A stretch of 64,000 nt of DNA from Saksenaea vasiformis B4078 (GCA_000697055.1 JNDT01002040.1:1-64000); one strand, 5' to 3'. Shown: positions 11,801-22,558, counted from the stretch's first letter. Notes: generated by a model not told the origin, from the letters alone. Translations and numbers: made by a program.

Positions 11801-12212
11801 AAAAGTATATCAGGCGTCGGCATCATAAGCATAAGCGTCAATATTGCTTAGATGACGACGAGCAGATTCTACATCTTAGCAGTGAATGCCCCGATAGGCG
11901 CCGACCTGGTATGGTTTAGTGTTGCTTGCATACGTTTTTCTTTAACACAGGAATAGCTCGCAATAATCATAGAAATATTGTCTATCCTATCCGACTGTGT
12001 CCTCAGTGCGCGTATGATAGACGAGGAATCAGAACATCTCTAGTAACTCGTACTGCTTGACTTGACTCATTGATTCTTAACTATTTGATTAGTTCTGGAA
12101 TAGAGATGTTAATGCCGGGCGGAACATTCGTGATATCTTTGTTCGCTACATCGAATCCGGATGCCAGTTAGCTTCTCGCCCGGCAGCACTGTCCAGGACA
12201 GTTAGGCAGTAA
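8825..12212 (+). CDS. Fanzor1-type RNA-guided endonuclease (TnpB relative)
   Basis: About 18 exons with consistent GT..AG introns give about 830 residues. Proposed exons: 8825-8966, 9043-9236, 9295-9376, 9425-9499, 9551-9670, 9741-9843, 9910-10091, 10156-10235, 10297-10417, 10472-10573, 10628-10940, 10993-11154, 11200-11322 or -11293, 11374-11544, 11607-11739, 11799-11908, 11951-12042, 12093-12212. Hallmarks in order: FETDGVMVAV (about 10516-10545), typical of Fanzor1; RuvC-I GIDPG (Asp codon 10783-10785); RuvC-II VDEYKTSKVCS (Glu codon 11655-11657); zinc-binding cysteines including CPQC; RuvC-III WNRDVNAGRNI (Asp codon 12105-12107). Fanzors are nuclear, guided by an RNA encoded near the 3' end, and cut DNA with the RuvC site. 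Phases match across exons 1-13 and 16-18. Exon 15 is one base short, with the break near 11682 between CS and CH of the zinc finger, and the 13/14 junction fits only with the weaker donor at 11294. The copy is either recently inactivated or mis-sequenced. The ATG at 8825 has A at -3. Confidence 0.88.
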
Positions 12213-12475
12213 GGAACTGCTCACTCGTCACTTTGTATGACACGTAAGAATCGGGTCTGACTTCCGCCAATCATCTAACAATCGGAGATTTCAGGGCTAC
12301 AGACATGGTCACATAGCCGCGACTTGACACGTATGACCCGTCGTTGCACGACGTTTGCTTGCCCACCAACATCATCCTCATCAGGTAGAATACCTTCTTC
12401 CACTACAAAGCAAGTTACATTGTACTTATATATATCCTGAAGTGCAAATTAAGGAAACGAGGAACGATTGGAACC
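12213..12475 (+). other. Fanzor 3' flank / SEC31 promoter; candidate guide-RNA region
   Basis: Only 263 bp separate the Fanzor stop from the SEC31 start. The segment holds a perfect 5-bp-stem hairpin (12339-12353, loop ttgca) and two copies of tgacacgta (about 12236 and 12324). In Fanzor and TnpB loci the guide RNA usually overlaps or follows the nuclease 3' end, so this is where it should be sought. No RNA structure can be proven by eye. Confidence 0.3.
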
Positions 12476-15400
12476 ATGGCCAAAAAACTCAGCGACATTC
12501 ATCGAACAGCAGCGTTTGCCTGGAGCCCTGGGCATCAGCTACCTTTCATCGCGGCTGGCACTGTTGCAGGCGCCCTTGATGATTCTTTCTCCAACGCGTC
12601 CGAACTCGAACTTTTCAAGCTTGATTTCACAAGTTCCGCTACAAAGGACCTTGCACCTGCAGGCAAAGTGAATAGTAACGCCAGGTAGAGAGAAGGAGTA
12701 GAGTATTCGCGCATTCCATTGCAATTTCTGACACGGATCATACTAGATTCAATACCCTCGCTTGGGGAAATGTAACTACTGAGAAACCCTATGGTGTCAT
12801 TGTGGGCGGTTTAGAAAACGGTGAACTCGAACTGTGGGACCCCGCTGCTATTTTGGACGGCAAAAGGTGCATTCATCATAGGTTAAATATGTTGGCTAAG
12901 CGTGTTCTAGTGACAGCGAAGCTCTGATTTTGCGGAACTCAACACATACAGGTTCCGTGCGTGAGCTCGATTTTAATACCGTTCAGCCAAATCTCCTGGC
13001 GTCTGTTGGTAGCAACAGCGAGGTAAGCTTTGTCGGGACGGGATATGTCCAAAACATCTAACGTTATTTTGGCGAAGATTTATATTTGGGATCTTTCACA
13101 ACCAGCGAAACCATATGCGCCCGGCGCTCGCTCTGCAAAGTTGACTGATATCACCAGCGTCGCATGGAATTGCCAAGTACCACACATCTTATCGACTTCG
13201 TCCACGACTGGCAATACAGTTGTTTGGGATCTGCGAAACCGCAAGGAAGTCATGACCCTTGCTTACGCTGGACCGAATGCTGGAGGCATAGCTGGTGGTA
13301 GTCGACTGGGTATCTCTGCTGCTGCCTGGCATCCTGATGTGGTATGTGTGTACACCAAAAGATTGGACATCAAAATACTTATTTGGCGTCTAGGCAACAC
13401 AATTGGTTACTGCTTGCGAGGATGATAATAATCCAGTGATTACGCTGTGGGATCTCCGTCATGCACATTCCCCCGAGAAAACACTTACTGGCCATCAGAA
13501 GGGTGTTCTAGGTGTATCTTGGTGCCACCAAGATTCGGATCTCTTGGTGTCCTGCGGCAAAGATAGCAGAACCCTTTGCTGGAATCCCCGCACTGGTGAA
13601 ATGTTAGGTCAAGTTTCGCAAAATACCAACTGGACATTCCAAGCTGAATGGTGTCCTCGCAATCCTGATTTGTTGGCTACCGCTTCCTTCGATGGACAGG
13701 TAAAAAAGAAACTAACTGCTACTGATTTCAAAGGAAGTTGACATTGTGTATAGATCAATGTTTTCTCGATCCAAGGTTCTGTTAATGAGGAAGAAGAGCC
13801 GGCGGAAGCAAAGCAGGCAGCTCATGCTGACGATCCATTTTCTGCTGCAATCCTTAGCGCAGCCGCTCCTAAGCCATCTTTCTCGTTGAAACATCCACCC
13901 AAGTGGCTCCGTAGACCTGTTGGTGCATCGTTCAGTTTTAGTGGAAAGTTGGTATCGTTTAATAATAAGGCCGGTCAAGCAGTTGCTACTTTGCTCCCCG
14001 GAACGGCGCCAGCGCCAGAACAAATTCCTCGTTCTGTGACAGTATCCACAGTAGTCACTAGTCCAGAAATCGTCCAGCGTTCAACAGAGTTGGAAGCTGC
14101 CGCAGATCAACAGACTTACGAAAAGTTTATTGAAGAGAGACAAAAACAGTTGGCCGAAAATAAGGAGGAGCGCGAAAATTGGGAGGTTATGCAGGCCCTC
14201 TTCGCCGAAAATGCCAGAGAGCAATTAATGCGACATTTGGGATTCCAAAAAGACGAAGCGGTATCGGCAGCTGCGGCAGTGATCGACAATAAGGAAACAG
14301 ACTCTGCGACAACAGAAAACGAAGAAGCCAAATCGGAAGCTGAGCCGGAAGTCCAGGCGGATGAACAATCAGAAAAGCAAGAGAGCGAAAAGCCTGACGA
14401 AGCTGAATCGGAAGGAGTGGAAAATGGCGCACCCTCGTCAACTGATGCTCTTTCGGGACTTTTCAAGTCATCTGATGGACAATCGCCTGACCAAGAGTTC
14501 TTTGGACAGGTATCTGAACAGAATGTCTCGTTGCTAGCTGCCTCTTTGGAAACGGCAGTGAAGAGCGAACCTTTGGAATTGTATCCTTCCTCTGGTACCG
14601 AGACAGATCGTCTTATTACGCGTTCCGTTGTCCTTGGCGACTTTGAAACTGCTGTGCAGCTGTGTCTTTCTTCCGACAGACTTTCAGACGCTTTGATGTT
14701 GGCTATTTGTGGAGGAAACGATTTGCTGGTGCGTACACAGAAGGCGTACTTTGAACGTCAGGCCAAGACGTCAAGTTATTTGCGTTTGTTGGAAAGCATT
14801 GTGGACGAAGATCTGACTGCAGTTGTACAAAACACATCCCTCGAGGAATGGGCATCTGTCTTTGTCGTCCTTTGCTCGTTTGCCCAAGCTGACCAGTTCA
14901 GTCCTCTCTGTGAAGCGCTGGGCAGACGTCTTGAAGAAGACGGACGTAAGGAATCCACTCAGCGTGCGCTACTGTGTTACCTTGCCGCTGGTAGCTTAGA
15001 AAAGGTGACCAACATTTGGATTGCCCAGCAGGAGGAAAGCAAGGACGAGGCGGGATCTAGTCTGCAAAACCTCATGGAAAAGATTACTGTGTTCCGAAAG
15101 GCGATTGGATTTGAAGATCCAGCTCTTACGGAAGAGCAAGAAACTACATACCACCTGGCTGCCCTCTACGACAAATACTGTGAGTATGCCGAACTCTTGG
15201 CTTCTCAGGGCAAGCTTGATATTGCTCTTAAGTACCTTAGCCTGACACCAGCCAACTACCGCAAATCATCGTCCGACCATGTTTCTGTGGTTCATGATAG
15301 AATCTACCGTGCGTATACCGGAGCTAGTCAAATTTCTTCCGCAGAGCCATCATTTCCCTTCGAGAAGAAGTCAGTGGGTGCTGTTGAAGCTGTCACCGAA

Positions 15401-16964
15401 AATGCAGCTTACCCAACTGAGTCGCAACCCGTTTCCGGAATCAGCTATGAGCCATCCACGACTTACGCTCAGCAAGAACAACAGCCAGTGGGCCAACAGT
15501 ACGGACAACCGCCTGTGGCAGAGCAACTTTACGGCCAGCAACCTTACGGTCAGTCTCAGTATGGTCAACCACAGTTCGGGCAGCCATCCTACGGACAGCC
15601 AGCATTCGGTCAGCAGCCGGCATTCGGTCAACAGCAAGCATTTGGACAACAACAGCAGCAGCAGCAGCCGTATGGTCAGCCAGCCTATGGACAGCAACAG
15701 CCTTATAGCCAAGCACCCTACGGCCAAGTCCCACCACAGCAGCAGCAGCAACAGCAGCCAGAGCCTCAAATTCCGGCAGCAGCTCCTCCACCACCACCTC
15801 CAAAGGGTCGTTCTGCTGCATGGAATGATCCACCTATGATTTCCAACCCGCATGTAACCAAGAGTCCTGCTGTTGCTTCGGTTTCTGCTGCAGCTCCAAA
15901 ACGAGTTGTATCTCCGTTCCCTAATATGCCTGCAGCTTCTGCGTTTGTTGGTGGTCCACCGCAACAAACGTTTATGCAGCAGCCAACGGGACAGCCATCT
16001 ACAGCTCCGCTTCCACCACCGCCAATGAATGCAACAGCTCCTGCTCCGTTGGCAAGACAATCACACCCGCCTCAGCAGCAGACACGGCCCATGCAAGCAG
16101 CAAGACCTCCTCCTCCTCCAATGCAAGGAAGTGTGAGACCACCATTCCAGCCATCTCAAACGATGCCACCTAATGCTGCGGCTCCAGTTGGACCTTACGC
16201 ACCCTCTCCAATGGCTGGAGCCAATACAGGACCTTACACGCCTTCCATGCCTAATGCTCCTACAGGACCGTATGCTCCACCTTTCATGGGTAGCCCCGCA
16301 AGCGGACCTTATGCGCCCCCCATGGGTGGTTCTGCAGCCGGACCTTATCCACCCCGCCAGCAACCTACACCCCCTCCCGCACAAGCTCCACCGATGAATG
16401 CACCAGCTGTCCAGTCACCTCCGCCACAGCCCAAACCTGCTACTCCAGCTGCACCAGAGAAGAAGAGACATCGTAAGTTTTAGCAAACAAAGCGAGTTCA
16501 ATATATTTAATGTCTATGATTAGCCAAAGATGACAGAAGCCATATTTCTCCCGAGAATCGTCCAATCTACGAAGTCTTGTCAAAAGAATTGCAGCAAGTG
16601 AAGCAGAGAGCATCTGTAAGTGTGAATCACTGCTATTTTTAATTTTCTAACTGGGAAGTAAAGGCGGGACAAAAGAAGATGCTTGACGATGCTGAGCGAA
16701 GATTTGATGTGCTGTTTGATAAACTGAATAACGACGAAATTTCAAAAGATGTGGTAACCTCGTTGCTGTCCGTTGCCCAAGGTAGGAACGAAAGGAATGG
16801 ATTTTTCAAAACTAATAACTTGCTCTTCAGCAATGCAAAACCGTGATTACGATACGGCGCAGAGAATCCAAGTGGATTTGGTGACAACAAAATATGAAGA
16901 ATGCGGGTCCTGGCTCGTGGGACTAAAGCGTGTCATTGATGCTTCCAAGCAAGGAGCATTGTAG
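12476..16964 (+). CDS. SEC31: Sec31, COPII outer-coat subunit
   Basis: About 1,350 residues in nine exons. Exon 1 begins with [19 protein letters not shown], the typical Sec31 N-terminus. Exons 1-6 form the WD40 beta-propeller (repeats ending in WD pairs such as IYIWDL, TVVWDL and ITLWDL). It is followed by the alpha-solenoid, with [12 protein letters not shown] at about 14630 and a helical stretch to about 15330. A long Q/P/G-rich linker follows (15420-16470), with YGQP/FGQ repeats and poly-Gln runs. The conserved C-terminal helical domain lies in three small exons and ends in a stop at 16964. Sec31 pairs with Sec13 to build the outer cage of COPII vesicles leaving the endoplasmic reticulum; the proline-rich linker contacts Sec23/Sar1. 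All introns are GT..AG and phase-consistent. The gene is complete. The start lies just 263 bp after the Fanzor stop on the same strand. Confidence 0.93.
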
Positions 16965-18618
16965 ATTGTACACTCAAAATTTTATCTATAAAACAGGCTT
17001 TCTTGAAAGAGTAAGATACTGAAGAGTTTTCGTATGATCCCACATCAGTTTAAGAGTATTGTGTGTTTGTCCTAAATGAACTTTTGCACTGGGAAGTAGC
17101 TATATCTTGTTGCGCTTGTACCAGAGATAGAGTCTTCTTGTCGGACAAAGACCACTCAGATAAGCGGATGTAATGGAGAACATTCATTTTCTTTTCCAAG
17201 CTCTGTTGTCTAAGAATTCTTCCCGGTAAGGATGCCAATTCAGCACAGATACATGACCATTCATCTATCTTTTTTAGGCTGTATGAGCTCCGTCCCAAAA
17301 CATCTTGGTTGCAACTGTGCTCAATGCCTATTATTAAAGTAAGTAAACGTTGTCACACACACAGGGCGTTGCTCACCTTTCACAATAGATCGCCAAATAT
17401 TGCGTCGCTTCCACTGTTCTCCCGTTGTCGAAAACACAAAGACTGACATGAACTGAAGTGTCGGTTGGTTGGTGTGTCGAGAATCAGGCGCTTGAGTACG
17501 TGAGACTCGGTTTAGGATGTTTTTATTCTGTAGGAGAACAGTGGACTGAATTATAGTTTACTATCCAATTGACCGAACTGACGGAGCGATGCTGAGTGTA
17601 CATTGTAGTGGTAAATGTATGACAAAGAAGTCTGGATACAACATGAACGCCACTACGAGCTCCTGCCCGCCCCCGTTGCATCAGACGCAGGGCAAGCTGC
17701 CTGCAAAGGTGGTCGTGCCCTTGGGAGGGGGGTTTTGATAAGTAAAATGACATCCAAATAAAATGAATGCTTTAAATTGGTTCCTCAAAGAGTGCAATGT
17801 TTATTCGACTTAGCATAACAATATATGTATAAATGACGCACACTCAATTCTTTGTTCAAGAAAGGTTTATGATGCAAAATGTTAAGCAACGCATTCAATG
17901 GACAGTATCCTTTCTTTTTTCAATAACTATTTTGGGATTCTTTTGCTTCTCAGTTTGTCATTGACTGTTCTCCAGAGATCATCTACGTGACTATGCCATG
18001 ATGAGATAAATAGCTATCGATATCTCAATGACGCCATTTTTATCGACATAATCAAAAGGGTGATGTAGGTGAATGAACGTGAGTGGCTCGTTTCGATGGC
18101 ACACCCTGTGTCAGGTGTCTACAGGTCTGCGACCTGTGCTTCATGTGACATTTGAAAAAAGAAAAAGATTGCTTGCTTGTTTGGATTTGAAGTAATGACA
18201 GCTGGGTCATTGGTGCCAAGAAATAGTGGGTGGAATGCATTATTATTATGATTATTGTTGATGTCTTCATTAGATCTGGTCAGGTTACAGAGGTATTAAT
18301 GGCAAAAAACGAGAATTCGCCGGTTATGTTTGTTTATGCGTGTGGTTTACTGATGGAACGATTAAAAAGATCAAGCACATCTACTGGTTATGTGATCTGT
18401 CCTAATGAGGGGAAAATCAACTAAGATAAAGGCATGAGAGATAAACATCCGTTACACGATTATCCTTTTTTGGTTCAGTGCATTGGTATTGTGTTGTAGA
18501 AAATGGCGCTATGGAGAGTTACTTTGACCCTTGAACAGCGGCTAAAGGCCGGAATAAACCGTCAAACTGTAAGGAGGACCAACTGTACTAAGTCAAGAGG
18601 TAGGAGTGAGGGTGAAAA
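16965..18618. other. Intergenic region, no supported gene
   Basis: This stretch holds the 3' flank of SEC31 and the upstream region of glutamine synthetase. The only structure I see is a segment at 17215-17325 that resembles 59250-59355 (separate entry). Short frames on both strands lack motifs. Confidence 0.55.
17215..17325 (+). repeat. Dispersed repeat or exon relic, copy 1
   Basis: Resembles 59250-59355: both contain tcccggtaaggatg or ccccggtaaggatg, then a pyrimidine-rich tract ending in ttag, then a stretch encoding CMSSVPKHLGC here and CMASVPNHPGC at 59 kb. Keeping a GTAAGG donor, a TTTAG acceptor and one reading frame suggests a decayed paralogous gene fragment rather than random similarity. 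The protein is not recognised. Confidence 0.45.
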
Positions 18619-18723
18619 GAGTCAATTTTTTTAAAGGAGTTAGACAAGAGATAAGGATAGTGATAAAAAAGATAAGTCATAGTTGCCATATTCGGCATGA
18701 ACGTATAAATATACCAATGACTC
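18619..18723 (+). promoter_or_regulatory. GATA cluster and TGACTC sites upstream of glutamine synthetase
   Basis: Four GATA cores lie within 25 bp (18650, 18656, 18662 and 18671), two in AGATAAG context. One TGACTC is present on each strand: gagtca at 18619-18624 and tgactc at 18718-18723. GATA clusters bind AreA/Nit2-type factors in fungal nitrogen regulation, and TGACTC is the Gcn4/Cpc1 target. Both fit a glutamine synthetase promoter. Binding is inferred, not shown. Confidence 0.6.
18704..18713 (+). promoter_or_regulatory. TATA box of glutamine synthetase
   Basis: The sequence tataaatata lies 53 bp upstream of the ATG, followed by a pyrimidine-rich tract (ccttatcccttttcctttc) that often marks strongly expressed fungal genes. 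Confidence 0.6.
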
Positions 18724-18765
18724 GCCAGTACATTTTCCAATCCTTATCCCTTTTCCTTTCGTAAC

Positions 18766-19895
18766 ATGGCCGTTATTTCCAACTCCAACCTTCTTGCAAA
18801 GTATCTCGCTCTTGAACAGCGCGACAAAGTCCAGGTCGAGTATGTCTGGATTGATGCTGTAGGTCAACTGCGCAGCAAGACCAAAACTGTCGACTTCGTT
18901 CCCAAGTCTCCTTCCGAGCTACCGGAATGGAACTTTGATGGTTCCTCCACTGGCCAGGCTGAAGGTCATGACTCGGATATTCTCATCCAACCCGTTGCGT
19001 TGTTCAATGATCCCTTCCGTGGTGGCGACAACAAATTTGTCCTCTGCGAAACATACAATCCAGGTAGGGTGACTTGCAGGAAAGAAAAAAAGGGAAAGGT
19101 TGATGCTTACTTTTTGTGATATTAGACGGTACACCTCACGCTACCAACTTCCGAAATGAATGCAAGAAGATCATGGAACTTCATGCCGATGCTCATCCGT
19201 GGTTCGGTATTGAGCAAGAATACATGCTGTTCGATCTGGAAACAAACAAGCCCTACGGATGGCCGAAGCACGGTTTCCCAGAGCCTCAAGGAAAATACTA
19301 CTGTGGTGTCGGTGCGGGCAAGATCTTTGGACGTGACATTGTGGAGGCACATTATCGAGCTTGTCTTTATGCCGGTGTTAACATTTCAGGTGTGAATGCT
19401 GAGGTTGCTCCAGGCCAATTTGAATTCCAGGTTGGTCCTTGTGAAGGTATCGACATGGGTGATCATTTGTGGGCTGCTCGTTATCTGCTGGACCGTGTCT
19501 CGGAAGACTTTGGCATCAGTGTGACTATCCACCCCAAGCCTATTAAGGGTGACTGGAACGGTGCAGGCTGCCATACCAACTTCTCGACCGAGGAGATGCG
19601 CAAAGAAGGTGGTATCAAGGCTATCGAGGCTGCCATCAAGAAGATGAGCCTGCGTCATTTTGAACACATCGCTGTCTACGGTGAAGACAACGATCAACGT
19701 CTGACCGGTCGCCACGAGACGGGCCATATTGATAACTTTAGCTATGGTGTGGCAAATCGTGGGGCTTCTATCCGTATTCCCCGGCACGTTGGTATCCAAG
19801 GTCATGGATACTTGGAAGACCGCAGACCAGCTTCGAACATTGATCCCTACCGTGTTACTGCTATCATTGTTGAAACTACCTTTGCACCAATCTAA
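18766..19895 (+). CDS. Glutamine synthetase (type II, cytosolic)
   Basis: About 354 residues, the usual length of eukaryotic GSII. Two exons: 18766 to about 19061 and about 19125 to 19895, separated by one intron of about 63 bp. It makes glutamine from glutamate, ammonium and ATP in the cytosol. Visible signatures: [14 protein letters not shown] near the N-terminus; the glutamate/metal-binding [21 protein letters not shown] of the ATP site; [10 protein letters not shown]; and [14 protein letters not shown] near the C-terminus, carrying the catalytic Arg/Glu region. All catalytic segments are present and uninterrupted. The promoter carries GATA and TGACTC motifs, consistent with nitrogen and general amino-acid control. 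Confidence 0.96.
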
Positions 19896-20157
19896 ACATT
19901 ACCATCCCCCAATGTACAGTAAAATCTCATCTTTTATTTTCGTATGACGTTTAGATATCAAACAGTACCATTCGTAGGAGTGTAGCGTTTACCCATCCTG
20001 TTTTGGTATTATTTGTCCCTTGATTTCCTAAAATAAACGAAAAGGATCTTCTATCTGCAGATTTCCATTCGAAAAAGGAAGGACGATAAGAAAAAAGAAA
20101 ACAATGCCCCGGTTTATGTTTATTTGACGTGCAAAGGAAAAAGAAAAAACCGAGACT

Positions 20158-21861
20158 TCAGCGTCCAGCAGCATTATAACCACCACGGTATCGTGGCCCC
20201 CTTCGGGTGGGCATGCTGCTTGATAGGGATGATAGGTCAATAACCCCGCTGGAGCTGGGTTTCGGTAATTCTTCAGCTGATCCTCGTGGGAAGTCCATTC
20301 CGTACCGACCCTTGCGGCCACCATTACTGTCCCTTGAAACACAGACAGTACCTGAACGCGTTGGCTGTGGTAATGATCCACCGCCACCACCTCCCATAGC
20401 TCTCCAATTGTTATTTCCTCGTGCAGCAGTCGGTTTTTGGTCTTGGTACCGAGAATTGCCCGGTGACTGACCCCGTCCGCTATTTCTTCCTGTTCTGTGC
20501 GCTGGCTCATGATGCCTTCGTTCTTCAAGGTCAATATGCGCTTTTTTTTTTGGCGGCTCACTCCTGTTCCCATAATATCCACTCTCATGGTCATAGTTGG
20601 ACCGCCGCTTGTTTTTCTTTTGTGATTCGCTGTGCCGACCAAAGGAATCACTCTTTTTTCTTGAATCTAACCTACTAATCTGAGGAAGATTCTGTGCACT
20701 AAATGCCGACGGAACGTATCTTTTGTAATGTGGCAACCGAGGGCATTCCTGTATTTGGGAATTATCAATGCTACCTACATAAATAAGCAACCGAAACTTA
20801 CATCACCAAAATGTCCTCTTGCTGCGCACTGGTAGCAGTATGGTGTCATCTCTTTTCGGGGTCCATCAGTGATCTCGTAGGCAAGCAGTACATATGGACA
20901 ATACTGTGTTCCATGTTATTCTCTCTGATCTATATCGATTACACTTACTAATGTGTGGTGGGAACTCCTGCCACAACGACGGCATGGCCCATTTTCCTCA
21001 TTATTTGTACAATCCTATTATCGCCAGTGTGAGCAAATCTTTCAAATCAAAACAACCAATCTTACATCGTAGAAGTGACCTCGTCGCTTACATATACTGC
21101 AATACACAATGCCAGGACACCTTCCTGGATGCTTAGGCTCTCCGCAATCGGCACACTTTTTATATGTTACTACAAATATACCGCCTGTATCAATTGCTCA
21201 CCTCATCACAATCCTTCTTTTCGTGTCCGGTTTGATGACAATTGAAACAAACCTTCGGCCGAAACTTCTTGAGCCGACGTTTTGATTTCTCGACATATTG
21301 TATCTAATTTACAACTGTAAGGCACTCAATCCTTGCAGTCACTTCCCTTTCTCTTACTTGTTCATCAATTAAAGTTTGTAGCTGATTATTCAGCACATGT
21401 TCTTCTTCGTCCTCACTTTCCTCGTCTATATATTTTTTGTCTTGATCAAGGTCCAAATTGACGACACGTGTCACAGGTGGTAAACTAGTTCCATTGACCA
21501 GCGCAGAATCAATGCTATTGTCTTCTTCGCTTTTGCTAGATTCGCTTTCTTCATCTTCTTCATCGCTGCTTTCGCTCGAATCGTCGTCTTCGCTTGACGA
21601 AGATAGTTGATCGGTTACAGTTTCAGGTTTTTCTGCTTTCTTTTTCCCTCCAGATTTGAGTGATCCATACTGTGCTATACTCCACAACCTTTCTTCAAGA
21701 TCGCTATCGATTTCCTCGCTACAAAACTAAGTGTCAGGTCGCGACAATGTCCCAATTCCATGATCTGATCTCATTCATTACCTAGAATGGCCATCACCAT
21801 CAGCTTCATTCTCTTCATACTGTCTTAATAGCTCGAGATCTTCCTCATCGTCATCAAACAT
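20158..21861 (-). CDS. Air1/Air2-like CCHC zinc-knuckle protein (TRAMP subunit)
   Basis: Seven exons can be joined in phase. An acidic Ser/Asp/Glu-rich N-terminus is followed by five zinc knuckles: CFNCHQTGHEKKDC, CADCGEPKHPGRC, CSICKRRGHFYDDC, CRRCGRSSHH.. and CYQCAARGHFGDEC. The last two spacers are joined across introns, which confirms the model. The C-terminal tail is basic, Arg/Gly-rich and low complexity (about 200 residues). Five consecutive CCHC knuckles are the hallmark of Air1/Air2 and ZCCHC7, which bind RNA and recruit the Trf4/5 poly(A) polymerase and Mtr4 helicase for nuclear RNA surveillance. One intron has donor gtaaga at about 21356 and acceptor aattag. The ATG at 21861 begins the acidic exon MFDDDEEDLELLRQYEENE. 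The gene converges on glutamine synthetase (about 260 bp apart). Confidence 0.85.
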
Positions 21862-22204
21862 GGCTGTATGATTAATGATAAATACAGTCTTTTTTTTTGA
21901 ACCTGGGATTTAGCCAGGTTTGCAGTGCTTGCAGATTTCAGAAGAAACAGTCCTATAGCAAATTCACGTGTCATATTCACAGCTGCATTTGCTACCAGTG
22001 AGAGCTAATTGTTCGAAGCCCTCGTCTACTGTACTTGCTAGAGAGTACACTCCGGTGCCCCTTAGTATTGCTGAGATTTTCATCCCTAATATCCATCACA
22101 CTCCTACTCCTTCGATTTTTCCGGAGTTGTCTTATCCCCATTTTGCAGGCAACACAGCATACAGGCCCCACCACTGAGCTACGGTCAACGGTTCCAACCG
22201 CGAG
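21862..22204. other. Intergenic region
   Basis: Upstream region of the AIR1-like gene. The stretch 22150-22200 contains a tRNA A-box-like string on the minus strand, but no B box follows, so no tRNA is called. Confidence 0.5.
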
Positions 22205-22558
22205 CTAGCGTTTTCTCCGCTCAACTTGGTTATTTGGATACTGTTTCCTTGACATTTCCAACATGAATAAATCATGCATCAAATAATCACAGACTTGCTG
22301 CTTGTGCTTCCGCATAGTCGATAGCTTATTGTGTAATATATCCTTCAAACCGTCGGCGGCGTATCCATCTAATACCAACAATATATCAGCATAATTTTCG
22401 TACCCTCCGAGTGGTCTAGTTGCAACAAATGTAGCCCAGACTTTGCAATGCGGAAAATTCCCTATGAAGCTTCTTCTGGTTTGCTCATGACTATCTACTG
22501 TATTAAACCAAACAAGCGAACAATGCGCATATGTTCTTCTAAATGATCTATTATATAT
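22205..22558 (-). CDS. Unrecognised open exon of 117 codons without ATG start
   Basis: A continuous reading frame runs from just after the LeuRS stop to a TAG at 22205. Composition is protein-like: aromatic-rich first half (RSFRRTYAHCSLVWFN), a segment VWATFVATRPLGGYENYAD, then two amphipathic, charged helices with basic ends (KLSTMRKHKQQVCDYLMHD and LEMSRKQYP). There is no in-frame ATG before the hydrophobic segment. Either a first exon lies within or beyond the LeuRS 3' end, or this is the tail of a lost gene. An alternative is an acceptor (aatacag) at about 22515, making the exon shorter. Family not recognised. Confidence 0.35.
   Translation of the reverse strand: MYNRSFRRTYAHCSLVWFNTVDSHEQTRRSFIGNFPHCKVWATFVATRPLGGYENYADILLVLDGYAADGLKDILHNKLSTMRKHKQQVCDYLMHDLFMLEMSRKQYPNNQVERRKR

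Noticed and set aside
15371..16060. Minus-strand frame of 229 codons in SEC31
   Set aside because: Antisense of the Q/P-rich linker; low-complexity composition without motif.
22140..22205. tRNA-like string (GTAGCTCAGTGGT on the minus strand)
   Set aside because: It resembles an A box, but no B box or acceptor stem follows in the right distance, and the GGTTGGAACC-like string lies on the wrong side.
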